A stretch of DNA of 64,000 nucleotides from Gigaspora rosea (Eukaryota > Glomeromycota > Glomeromycetes > Diversisporales > Gigasporaceae), in assembly GCA_003550325.1 (NCBI GenBank), contig QKWP01000121.1, forward strand, positions 436,886 through 500,885, given 5' to 3'. Position numbers and translations under genes: made by a program. The first letter of the stretch is position 1, and every line of letters starts with the position of its first letter. Below are positions 50,401 through 62,334 of the stretch, one piece after another. The notes beneath the pieces were generated by a model. It did not search any database and was not told where the DNA came from. It saw only the letters and a program-made list of their open reading frames with translations.

Positions 50401-51422
50401 TGGTTACCACTGTTGATACACCCGGAGAAGATGTAAAATTAACATCAATAGGTATGACGTTATCACATCCAAGTGAAATGCAAGGTGGTGAACTAAGGGT
50501 AATATTATAGTAACCAGCCTGCGGGATATATGGTTGCATTATAAGCTTTGTAGTGCTATTAGTTATCTCTGCTGCAGGAATTGTAGCTGCTAACACATTA
50601 ACCCAAACTCCAGGAACTAATTCAGGAACCCAGTTTCCAATGGCTGTTACATTCGGATAAGATGAGGAGCTTAAGTAGCTTGAGGAGCTTGAAGAGTTTG
50701 AACACGTAGGGGAGTTATAACCATTAACCCCACGAACAACAATTTCTAATATAAATAAGAAGGATATTAGAAAGATAATAAAAAAAAAATATATATATAT
50801 ATATATATACATCAAAAATAGAAGTTGTTCGTACCACTTTGATATAGCTGAATGCCATGAAGTCCACCTCCTTCACCATAATAATCTAAAAGTAAGATCT
50901 GAATGCCTCTCAAAGGTACCGGATTAACGAAATTAAATATTTGATAATCAGTATTGGAAGGATCCAAAGGACATGAATCCGAGCAAGTCAACGTAGTTCC
51001 ATTAGTAGTGTTCGTATACGAAAGAGTAATTATGGAATTATCTGGAAGGGAAATTAACCTAGCATTGATCATAAACGGATATTAAATTATATTAAATTAT
51101 AAATGAATGCTATTAAAAAACATCATATATTCTATCGATTCATACGAATAACCAAAATAAATATTCATTCTACATACGCACGATTCTTGTAGCTATCGAA
51201 TCGTATATTTACCTAAACGTCTTTGTTCCTCTTCCTTGATAGTTAGTATTCTTGAGACCAATCGCCGTGGGCGTTATTTCATAATCAAATTTTATTCGTA
51301 ATAGACCCACTTCATTGTTCGCCAGTAACCACGTATGTCCCGGTCCATCAGGCTCATTACTGCATATTAATGCTGATGAATCAGTAAAATTCGTGAGAGT
51401 AGCCGTATTTCCATCCGAGAAC

Positions 51423-51469
<47 letters not shown>

Positions 51470-52303
51470 AGAAAAAGGNAAAAAAAAAAAAAAAAAAAAA
51501 AACAGAAAAAGGTTAAAATTAAAGATTAACATTGAGATTAAAGTGATGACTAAAATACTCACAGTAGAATTTTGTAAATTTATTGGTTGTGAATTATTAG
51601 GAATAGTACCAAAATTACCATCACTAGTGGCATCGAATTGACCACCAAAATAAAAAGTACCATTTTGTGGATTAAATGAGACAGTAAACACCGGTCCATT
51701 AAAACCCTTAAAAGGGAGAGCCGTCCAAGATGAATTTCCCACATGCCATATTGCCACACCACCACCAAAATCAGAGATATTTACACCATGTGCAGCAGGA
51801 TTTATTGGAGCGACAAATCCACCACCAACATATATCAACGAATTATTGGTATCACAGTACAGTGAGTAAACCGTATTATCCAAACCTTCCATAAGCGCGT
51901 AAAATGTTCGACTAGAGGGGTCATAACGCGCAATATTATTAAGTGTTTTATTAGCAAGAGTAGTAAATTTACCACCAATATATACATCGATATCATAAAG
52001 ATTATTTTGAGACCGAGGCATTACACATAGCGCATTAATTGTTCCATTATATGAGGTAGAACCGGCAAGTTGAAAGGTACCATTTGGTTGTTGAGTTATA
52101 AAGGATGCAGTCATTACGTTATAATTCTCTTGTTCGCTCAAGTCACCATTAAATAATGATATCCCATTATATTGCCCAGCTACCAATATCTGTGGGGCAC
52201 CTCGGTAATTCACGTTCAATGTTTGTGCTGAAATGGTCTGACATATTATCGTACAATACGTTAGTATCGTTAAAAAGTTATTATAATAATGTATTATCTT
52301 CAT
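47478..52303 (-). CDS. Rax2-like cortical polarity protein with C-terminal SH3 domain (8 exons)
   Basis: Exons in transcript order: 52303-51563, 51421-51213, 51058-50835, 50745-49183, 49080-48887, 48793-48259, 48165-47626, 47554-47478. All GT-AG borders and phases fit, giving 1360 residues. A signal peptide (LTILTYCTIICQTISA) is followed by a long Asn-glycosylation-rich ectodomain with repeated Rax2/Kelch-like blades (VYIGGKFT, LNNIARYDPSS; LFVGGLFNN, NNIARYNLDEQ). A transmembrane helix lies at about 1161-1185 (VPIVILISAAIAFFIVFLIV). The cytoplasmic tail ends in an SH3 domain at about 1296-1355 (ARYPFVAKEEGELDF, VWWIGWKD, GLFPSNYV). Rax2 marks growth sites at the cortex in yeasts; the SH3 domain could recruit proline-rich polarity proteins directly. 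Intron 51422-51562 holds poly-A/T tracts and the single N. Codon and CpG use are ordinary. Intact. Confidence 0.92.
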
Positions 52304-54959
52304 CTTATTAACATGGGTAAAAGTTTTGAATGCCTCCTTAATTTGTACGAATTCGATGATATTTTTCCTTCACTTTTTTATTTACAAAATATTTGATATC
52401 TATACAGGCAGGCAAAATAAATAATTAGGTAAAATTTTCTGAAGAGCTTACGCTAATAAAATTCAGAACCATCATTAAATGACGTAAAATTGAAATATCT
52501 TACTAAATTAAATACGTCTATTCTACTTTTATTAGTATTTTCCTATGTCATATACGAGCGTGATGCAAGGTACCAACTAAGGTTTCTTTGAACTTCGACC
52601 CCTCTTCCGGTATGTCTGACTAGTGAGACCAGTGAGACTAGTAAGGAACAATTTTTTTTTTTTTTTTTTTCAGGTTCAAAAAAAAAAAAAAAAGCTTATA
52701 AAAATCTTTCGGTATCCCGAGTATCCCGATTAAACTATCTCACAAACAGCCAAATTGATCGTACAGTGTATTCAAATAGATTTATTGTACAAATATTAAG
52801 TACAAATGTTGGTTCAAACCCGATTCAGTCAAGTGTACTAATGTGAAACGATCGACTATTTAAACTTGTATAATTAAGTATGTGTAGGTACCATTATTAT
52901 CAATGACTACAGTAAATTGAAAATTTATAGTGTGCAACTTTTTTTTTATAGTGTTTTGCTTTTTTCTCCCATATAACACTCATATAACGATAATGATTTA
53001 GATAAATGCGGAAATAAAACTGGATATCTAGGATAGTTTGCATTCTGCAAGTCAAAACGGGAAAAAACAAAAGACAGAGTTTTTTTCTTTTGGCAGAATC
53101 AAGTTCTGCAGGGATTCAGCCCTGAATCTTATATTACTATCTCCCGTGTGCTAATGAACACACGTGATCACGATTAATACGTTTCCAAATAAAAGATTAA
53201 TCACCAATTGTCAATCATTTGCAGGATTTTTAGATCTTTATTAAAAAAAAAATTATAACTCTGAAACCTTGAAATTATGTCAAAATGCGTACATCCCCGA
53301 CATCTCGATCCAAAATCTAAACTTTTTCACGAAATCTTCGCCTCAAACCAAAAAGGGCATTTATATCTGCAGCATGTGAAATTTCAATCCTCATGATGAA
53401 AAAACAGGTATTACTCAAGTGGTTACGAACGTACGAACGTACGTACCTAGCTAACCATTGTGTCGGAATTTTTTACGCTAATACAAAAAAGTGAGAAACC
53501 GAACAACTTGACCACTAATAACGATGTGAACATAATTGAATTATCTAGCCATTAAAGTAAATAATAAAGCGTTGTCCGATCATGTATAAATGAGTCTGGA
53601 TATCTATTAAATTTCAATAAATGTGTATCCTATATCTTCTAATGTTTGCAAGAGGAATTTCAAGACTATGACACATAATTTTGGCTTAAAACGAGTTCTT
53701 AAAGTGAGTTTTATAGTTTAAACCGCGTATTAAATGCATTTCGAATGTGACATCATTTTTAAAGATTTCAAATGTTTTTAAATGTTTTATAAAGTATCCA
53801 GAGCAAAAGTCCGGGGTAAATTAATTCCATCGGGTGAATTAACCGGTTTGATCCATTCAAATGAGTTCTATAAGGAACAATAAGGTATACTTTATTGCCA
53901 AGGTACCTAAAAGAGGCGTTCATACGTACGTATGTACATTAATCCATATAAAGCTGTCAAGTTCCACTTCTCCTGTGCGCATTAATCGATCATCGCTTTA
54001 CAGATTCAATTTACCCAGCAACGTCCCAATCAATATTAAGGAATTGTATTATTCTGAAATCATGAGATACATATCGATATAGTTAATAGCGATAATTCAG
54101 GATACCAATATATTCAGATATACTAAATAGATTTTGATTTTTGACAATCTTTTATCGTACTAATTTATATATGTGATATCTGTATTTAATTTTTTGGCGT
54201 TTATAGTTACACTTGTTTGAGATAAACAATTGTGCGAAATCTCATCACACCATTCATTACAGATTATGTTAAATCCTAAATAAATATTAAATAAATATTT
54301 ACTATGCGCATTTTTAATTCAACCCCAACAATAACTCTTGTAATAGCTTGTCGTAACTTGTCGTGTAACAGCGGGAACATTTAATTTTAGAGATTTATAC
54401 CTTAACAAGTTAAGTATTTTTTTTTATTCATATATATATTTCGAATTTTATTTATCACTTAATTTATATAACAATGAATAGCATCAAGTAAAAAAAAATT
54501 TACGCTTCGATGAATGTACAATCCAGGCGTTTGTTATAAGCAAATTACATACGTAACGAAATAGATCTTTAATTAGGCTTTCTATTTATATACTACAATT
54601 GTGTACATAATTAGTTACTTGAATATATATATAATGCAGTATATATCTTTAAATTCAAATTAAAAATTTAGATATTGTATTTTTGAATTAAAGTGCAGAA
54701 CAATATAATCTAGTATTTTACGTTTTACAAAAATAATAACTTAAAATAAAAATTTAAGCCATGTAATTTGGCTATAAATTTAAAACAAAATTATTTTTGT
54801 TTAATTTTAGAAGTTGTATTAATTTAAAGTTTATAAAACTATACAATATATATATATATTTATATAATATATTGCATATACTTTTATATATTAAAAAAAT
54901 TAAATAAATTTTTAAAAATTATAACTTATATAGTATAATAATAAGACTAACTTTTACCG
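52304..54959. other. Intergenic upstream of Rax2-like gene, nothing coding recognised
   Basis: Contains T/A runs near 52650-52690, short direct repeats gtgagac/tagtgag at 52620, and a tacg-rich patch near 53430. CpG present at ordinary frequency. Open stretches up to 73 codons lack motifs. Confidence 0.55.
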
Positions 54960-56980
54960 GAAGTAATATCACCAATTTATAATTTTTTAATAATATAATA
55001 GCTATTAGAAGTTAGTATTAAACTTAGATTAGAATTAAAAAATATACACTATATATATAGATAAAATTTTAGTCTGAGTATTTTTATTTAGTAGTACAAA
55101 GATAGATTATATTATAATTTTAAGCTATTATATAACTAGGTGATATTATTATAAGTAGAAAGTAGCATCACTTATAGTACACTATAAAATATAAAAAAAT
55201 ACTAGGTAAATTATATTATTAGTATTTAATCTTATATACTATAGTATATAGTATATTGCATTTTTAATAGTTTTTGTTAATAAAACTTAAAGTTTGAATA
55301 TTATTAAATATAGAGATTAAAAATTAAAATTTTTTAATTTAAACTAATAAATATAAATATTATAGTAATTATATAATTTAATATATAGTAATTATAGATT
55401 ATAATTTCAATATTTTTTTTGGTTTCAAAGTGTCTATTTTGGGGCCAGATTTTTATTAGTTAGTCTTAAAAGTTTTATATAGTAAAATTAGCTATATATA
55501 CAACTTTTGGTTGTCTATTTAAATTTTTTTATTAAAAATTTTTTGTTATTATAATTAGAATTTTTTAAGTATATATTTTTGAAATTATTTTAATACAATA
55601 ATAAAAAATAATAGTATATATATATAGTATATCAAAAATGTATTTTATTATTAAATAAAGAGAAATAATATATAATATATCTTAATTTTTCTAGTACCAA
55701 ATCTTCTTTTTCTAATATTTTTGCTTTACTAATAAATCTGCTTTTACTCTTGTTTTTGTGTGCTACTGGATTTTATTTGTTTAAGAATTAAGGACCCTGA
55801 ACATTTCTTATATAAATTTTGGCCAATTTCAGCCTAATTTACTAAAAATAACAAAACATATTATTTAAATAACTTTTAATCTAGTGATAAGAATTGACTG
55901 AACTTTTTTTTTAGATACACCTTACAAAAAGCTTCATTTTTTAAAAAAATTATTCATATTGGGCTACTGGATTCCAAGATAATTGCAAAACACTGTTTTT
56001 TTGCTTTCTAAATTTTGGGGATTTTGCTAAAATATATAAAGTATAACCTCTGTACTAGGTGTCTAAGGTTTTGAAAATTATTAAAATCATAGTATATCTC
56101 TTTTAGAATCAATAAATCTTTATTAATAACAGATAACAAAGCCAAATACTTGAATTGGAAATTATAGCAAGAATACCAAAAGTATGAATTAGTAATTCTC
56201 TAAATCAAAATGCAAAAACCAAAATATTCTTATTTTAAAATAAAAAAAAACTATACTATTTGTTTTATTTTTAAATATTCATTTTTCAACAATTTTTTTT
56301 TATTAAACAATTTTTTAGTTTTTTTAATGAAGTTATCTATCAACTTTTTTTAGACTATTACTCTTTTGTTAAGGCTTTAATAAAGATTTTATAATAACAA
56401 AAGAAATAAAATATAAGTGTTATTTTGTTTGCTTTTTTTAATATAAGAAGCTAATTTTAAAAAATTAAATATAATAAAAGCTAATAAAAACTTTGTTTTT
56501 TTAATAGTAAAATACAAATAAAAAACAAACAAAGCTTACTATTCTTGTCTATATAGCTCATTTTAAATTTCTAATTTGAAAAAATAATTGGTACACAAAA
56601 AAAAGCTAATGGTTTAAAATAAAATAATATCTAATACAGTAGCAAGACAATACAGTATATATATATATTTTTTTAAGATATAATTTTGTTTATATCTTTA
56701 TTAAATAATTTATATAGTATAAGCAGTTATATAGATATAATAATTTAAAATAATATATATATTTATGTATAGATAATTAAATACTATAATATATATAGTA
56801 TATTATTTAAACTAGAATTTAAATATAAAATTATTTGTATTAAAAAATCTATATTGTATATTAATAATCTTAAATTTAAATAATAATCTACAAATATAGG
56901 AATAATATATTTTTTTATTTTGTAACTCTTTTTATTATATAATTAGAAAATAATTAATAAGAGTAGAAATATTTTTTTTT
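54960..56980. other. Gene-free stretch with no CpG
   Basis: Not one CG dinucleotide occurs from 54960 to 56989, although TG and CA are frequent. Composed of AT-rich low-complexity DNA, probably very old repeats. No gene. Confidence 0.75.
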
Positions 56981-58022
56981 TAGTCTGGACGATCCTGCCT
57001 TTATTTATTCGTAAATGCCTAGTGACTGGTGTTCATACTGAAGTACGTATACAGTATACCAAATTACACCCAAATAAAGACTCACTCAATACAAAAGTAC
57101 CCAGGTGCGATCTGCCATTTCACAAATTTGTCTCCGCCAGGGTCCCAATGCTTGTTGAGACTTGATTCCCAAACATCACTAACTGGTTTGCTAATGCCAT
57201 GTCAGGATCGTACTCCTTTTCTTAAATTCTTCCTTCTTCATAAAGGGCAAATGAAAGGGGAAAGTAAAAAGAAACTACCAAGAAAACGAACTATACAAAA
57301 AGAAAAAAACCAATACAAAAAAGAAAAAACAAAGAAAAGAAGCTAATCCTGACACATGGAAGCAGAAAAAGAAAAAAACAAAAGAAAGAAAAAAAACGAT
57401 TCTGACTATTTATAAAAATTATATAATACTGTGCAAGGAAACACCTCACCAAAGTATTATATGTACATAAAAGAAACAAAAGAACGTTCTGGAATTTAGT
57501 TCCGCTGATCTGCCTACTCCATTGTGCCACGTCTCATTACACGTCCGTTCTTGTTTATCAACTTGCATGCCTTCTTCTCGATTAGGATAGGAACAACAAT
57601 GCCGATCTTTTGGAGGGGTATGCCGAATTTCCCACTTTCTGTCAAAAATTCTAGAAAAACTGCTTCAAGAGAGAATATAGTAGAGGGTATATGGTCGAAT
57701 ATGTTCTTGTAACCAAAAAACCTTAGAGAGAGTATTAAAAAACTCATTTTTTAGTTCACCGCCTAGCCAGACTGGAAAACCTTCGTCGACGAAAGAAAAC
57801 TTCCACCAGAATTTCTTGTACCAAGGGCACCCACTGCCAGTTATCTTGCACAACCGACGCTTCTGGCTTGCGTGTCGAATATATAAAGGAGTCCCCGAAC
57901 ACAAGAAAAGGTGACCTTTATAAAAACTAGTATTATACGCAGCTGCTTCGTCTTTTACTAAAAAATTTTTTGTTTTTCTTTTGTTCGGAGATTTGAACAA
58001 GTGATCGTCAGAAAGAGTTGTC
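56981..58022 (-). repeat. Unclassified dispersed repeat 'R', copy 4 (best preserved)
   Basis: Runs on the minus strand from gacgatcacttgttcaaatc (58010) through gggactcctttatatattcg, gcaagccagaagcgtcgg, aagataactggcagtgggtg, ctttcgtcgacgaagg, ctccaaaagatcggcattg to acagtattatataattttta. A 111-codon open frame (58000-57665) and a 77-codon one (57747-57514) exist but are not kept in the same frame in other copies. Pairs in inverted orientation with the copy at 58645. Confidence 0.78.
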
Positions 58023-58644
58023 CTTTAGTATAAATGTATCTTATAAGAGTAGAAATATTTATTAGATTATTTCTACTATTTAAAATATATATTTCTTTTT
58101 TCTATCTAATACAAATTAACTAATTATCTAATTTTTCAACCTTTTTTTTCTCTAAAAAATTATTTGATAAATTTTTTTTACTCTAATTATTTTAAGTAAT
58201 TATTATTTTAGAGCATTTCTATTTGTATACAAAGTATTTGAACACTGTACTACACAAATCATATAGAAAAATGCAGTATGCAGATCATTTTTTGTACAAT
58301 AAACATAAAGAAAAAAACAAAATTAATTGTATTTTAAAATTTTGTTTAAAAAACAATCTATGGGCTCTAAGAAAAAAAATTTCTTGTAAAATTTTAGTAT
58401 AAACTATGCCTTCTGCCCTATCCCAGTTCTTACCCTAACCCTAATATTAATTAAATTATTTTTAATTTTAATAAAAAATCTTTTAATTTATAAAAAATTA
58501 TTATACCTGTGTTCAAACACCCCATGTACAATTAGTTATTTTAATATAGTATATAAATTAAAATAAATTTATTAATTAAAAATTAAATCTTTATAATATT
58601 AAAATAAAAATAAAAATTAAATTAAAATCAAAAGAAAAAAAATA
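58023..58644. other. AT-rich spacer between inverted copies of repeat 'R'
   Basis: Contains cttaccctaaccctaatatt (58428), matching the tip of the 38-kb foldback element together with about 40 bp before it (aaattttagtataaactatg). No gene. Confidence 0.6.
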
Positions 58645-59370
58645 TTCAACTTTTCCTATCGATCACTTGTACAAATTTCCGAACAAAAGAAAAACAAAAA
58701 ATTTTCATTAGTAAAGACGAAGCAGCTAGTAATACTGGTTTTTATAAAGGTCAACCTTCCTTGTGTTGTCGGGGACTCCTTTATATATTCGGCACGCAAG
58801 CCAGAAGCGTCGGTTGTGCAAGATAACTGGCAGTGGGTGCCCTTGGTACAAGAAATTCTGGTGGAAGTTAAAAAAGAAACTTTCGTCGACGAAGGAATTA
58901 TAGCTTTGCTAGGCGATGAACTAAGAAAAATGAGTTTTTCATCACTCTTTTTAAGGTTTTTGGTTACAAGAACTTATTCTACCATATACCCACTATCATA
59001 TTCTTGCTGAAAGTCAGTTTTGCTAAAATTTTTGACGAAAAGTGGGAAATTTGGCATACCCCCTTCAAAAGATCGGCATTGTTGTTCCTATCCTAATCAG
59101 GAAGAAGGCATGCAGGTGGATAAACAGGAATGGACGCATAATGGGATATGACGCAATGGAGTAGGCAGATCTACAGAGATTAAATTCCAGAATGTTCTTT
59201 TAGTTTTCTTTTTTATGTATATATAATACTTTGGCGAGGTGTTTCCTTGCACAGTATTATATAATTTTATCGTTGATTTCAGATTTAGGGTTACTTCTAT
59301 TTCTGTTTTCTTTTTTGTTTCTTTTTTCTTTTTCTTTTCATTGTTTGGTTTCATTTTGTTAGCTTTCCGT
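58645..59370 (+). repeat. Unclassified dispersed repeat 'R', copy 5
   Basis: Same block order as copy 4 on the opposite strand, with high identity over 58660-59270 (for example aagataactggcagtgggtg, cccttggtacaagaaattct). Its frames differ from copy 4 by small indels. With copy 4 it could form a long hairpin over a ~620-bp loop. Confidence 0.78.
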
Positions 59371-61189
59371 CATTAGTGATAGAATTTTTCTTCGTTTCTT
59401 TCATCTTGTGATCATTTTATTTTGTTTGTTTTTTGGTATATCGTTTAGGGTTTGTGGTATTTTCCTCTTTTTTTTCATTACCTTTTATTTTCCTAACTAC
59501 AATGTTCTTCTTTTATGGTTTGGTTATCCTCACCATTGACGCTAGATGAGAGGGATTTAAAGAGAAATCCTATGTCGCTCTTTGATGGGGCTAACAAAAT
59601 TGTCTGTCTTATCAGTAAGGTAGTCCGATAGGTCGCACTAAGGTGCTTTTGAAGTATTCGAGTGATGCCGGGCCTGCTATAGATATAGTATTGATAATAC
59701 ATAATAAGTAATTAACATAGTTTAGTTATATTATATATCTAATATCTAAAATAAAGGTACTAATGAAACTATCAAAGAGTTAAAAAAAAAATAAATTAAA
59801 TTAAAATTTATATATACTAAAATTTAGCAAAAATATTTTTTTTTTGAATAAAAAAATGGGTTTATAAACAAAATTTTTAAATTAAAATAATTTTTAAAAA
59901 ATTTTTTTCTATTTTTAAATTTTAATTAGTAAATTGACTACTAATAATTATTATTTGAGATGCAAATTAGCAATTTTTATATAATTAATATAGTATTTAT
60001 TACTTATTTTTAAACTATTTTTTAAAAATATTTATAATTTTAATAAGACTAATTTTTATTAAAAATAATATTATCTAGATATAATTTTTAAAAAATATAA
60101 TATCTATTAAAAGTTAGAGTTAGAATTAGATTAGAATTAAAAAATATATATAAAGCCTTTATATTAAAAAATGTAATAAACTAAAAATTTTAATTTTGTA
60201 ATTTTATAAAAATTATAAACTAATTATTTTAATTTTTCAAGAACTTGTATTTTTCAAAAAAATTTTTTGTCTATTGCTATAAAAATTTTTATATATTACC
60301 AAGCATTTTTATTTAATAATAAGTAAATTATTAGCTAGAGCATAGTGATAGACACAATTTTATGCATTAAGTAATACAAAAGTTACATTTTTGATGCATT
60401 TTACCTCTCTTTTTTACCTCTATCAAAAGGCACTTTCATATTTGTGTTACTGTTTTGAATATTCGAAACAAGATTTAGTCTTTCTTGGCAAGAATCGCTG
60501 TCTGTTTTTAGCAAAAAAATGTATATAAAAGGAAGTGATAGTATTACGAATTTGAAAGTGTTTTGTATAGTAGGCTATTGATCTCTATTCTTGATCTCTA
60601 TTCTTGATCTAGATCTTGATTCTTGATTTTGATCCTTAGCGCTCCATTTTCACTTCGCTATGAACAATAGTCGTATTTATATTTAAAAAAACCATTTAAG
60701 ACACAGATTGAATGCTAACCTTTTTTATGTATTTTGTATTCACTTGTACTACTATATATTATAAAAAAATTTTTTCTAATAGTACTGTACATACGTATTG
60801 GATTTAAAGTTTTTGTAATCCATTTTTTTTAAGAAATTTAAGTCATTATAGTGAAGATTCGATACAGTAAAGAATTTTGAATTCCAAAATTATAAACTTC
60901 AACTTGATATAGTGAAGTTCATACAGTATTCTTTCAATACAAGCTATATAGTGAGGACTTCATTATAATGAGAATGAGCTGTATATGATTTCTAATTGAT
61001 TTACAGAAAATTAATTGGGTAGTGGTGACCTAATAAATAGGAGCCATATGAGTAGTGATACAAAACGGCTATGCAAAGTCGTAGGCGAATTAGCTTAACT
61101 GAGCTATAGTTTAGCTTGTGTTATATGAAGCCAATTTAGAGCTATGAGCCAATTATATTATATGCCGTAACTATAGCTAATTACTATTA
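59371..61189. other. AT-rich intergenic, possible decayed mariner-like ends at 60848-60990
   Basis: No CG occurs between about 59670 and 60460. At 60848 cattatagtgaagattcgat and at 60950 gtgaggacttcattataatg are related in inverted orientation, a weak sign of a miniature element. A short tandem of ttcttgatctctat type lies near 60580-60630. No gene. Confidence 0.45.
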
Positions 61190-61640
61190 TAAACTTTCGT
61201 ATTAATAATAAACTTTCCATATTCGCGGATTTTTGGAATTTATTATTAAAAATTCCAAAAATCTTTAATAGCGAATAACTTTTGTTCTGCTGGTCCGTTT
61301 TTGGTAAAACAACTACCAAATGTTCACATTGATGAAACGATTCTAATGAACCCAAAATCGTTAATGGTTTGTATCACTTCGAGTATTTAAAGATTGCAAA
61401 AAACTGATCTTTAAATACTCAAAATGACACAAATCGTTAATGATCTCTGGATTCAGTAATTGGATTTTAGCGATTTTGGGTTCATTAGAACCGTCTCATC
61501 AATATGAACATTTTGGTAGTTGTTTCATCGAAAATGGACTGGTGGAACAAAAGTTATTCACTGTTAAAGATTTTTGGAAATTTTTAATAGTAAATTCCAA
61601 AAATCTGCAGATATACATATTTATAATATTTATACTCATA
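61190..61640. mobile_element. Foldback element, arms ~200 bp, shared core
   Basis: Arms 61200-61396 and 61405-61640 (gcggatttttggaatttatt and its mirror; ttaaagatt centre). Left core: TTTTGTTCTGCTGGTCCGTT, then gttcacattgatgaaacgat (61330), then gaacccaaaatcgttaa. The right arm repeats it inverted (accgtctcatcaatatgaac at 61490). Clear member of the shared-core family. Confidence 0.78.
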
Positions 61641-62151
61641 CAGGAGGGTCCCCAAAATTCCAGGTCAGAATACCTTGGAGTACATTGGCATCATTGTTAG
61701 CTGGATCGAAATTTAGTAAACTATTTTTATGAATATTTGGTTCCTTTCAAAATAGATCTTAAATCTTATATTAATTCTCAAAACTCATCAGAGCTCTTTG
61801 TAGCATATACACTTTTCTGAAAAAGGTGTACAAGCTTTTATTTGTATTGGCCCATGGTTGGAACACAGCATTAAGTTTCAAAACTAAATATTATGTTTTT
61901 ATACTATTGCTGCTTTGCACATTCGCAAATTATTAATTACTAGAATATCTTTACATGTATTAACACTAATATACAGGTACAATTTCTGTGTTTTTTAAAT
62001 TTATAATATAATCAATTTATGGTTCAGGTTTCAACTAATTTATTCATAATTCACTGTTAATATTTTTGTAGAGTATTAATTTATATCGATATTAAAAAAC
62101 CTTCGATTGAGTAAGTATAATGTTTAAAAATAATCTATCTATCTAATAAAT

Positions 62152-62334
62152 TGTTGGACCTTCATAAGTGCGCACACGTTTGGGACCAAACTTTAACAAA
62201 GTACACTTAAAGATCAATAAGAGAAAGTGCATTTGTAGAGATCATATATATATATATATATTTAAGCCAGAATTTGTGTATGTTATTTATAAAGACTTTG
62301 CTCTTATATAAGTGCACTTATGGAGGTTTTACTG
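62152..62334. mobile_element. Mariner-like MITE
   Basis: Ends TTGGACCTTCATAAGTGCGC and CAGTAAAACCTCCATAAGTG (inverted) enclose about 180 bp including an (AT)n run. The CAGTAAAACCTC end resembles widespread mariner-type MITEs. No coding sequence. Confidence 0.6.

Noticed and set aside
52808..52825. ggttcaaaccc resembling a tRNA B-box
   Set aside because: No acceptor stem, anticodon arm or A-box at the right distance.
53861..54082. 73-codon plus-strand frame
   Set aside because: No motif or splice support; probably chance.
57665..58000. 111-codon minus-strand frame in repeat R copy 4
   Set aside because: Tempting as a gene, but indels put the same region in other frames in the copies at 27.1 and 58.6 kb, and no domain is recognisable.
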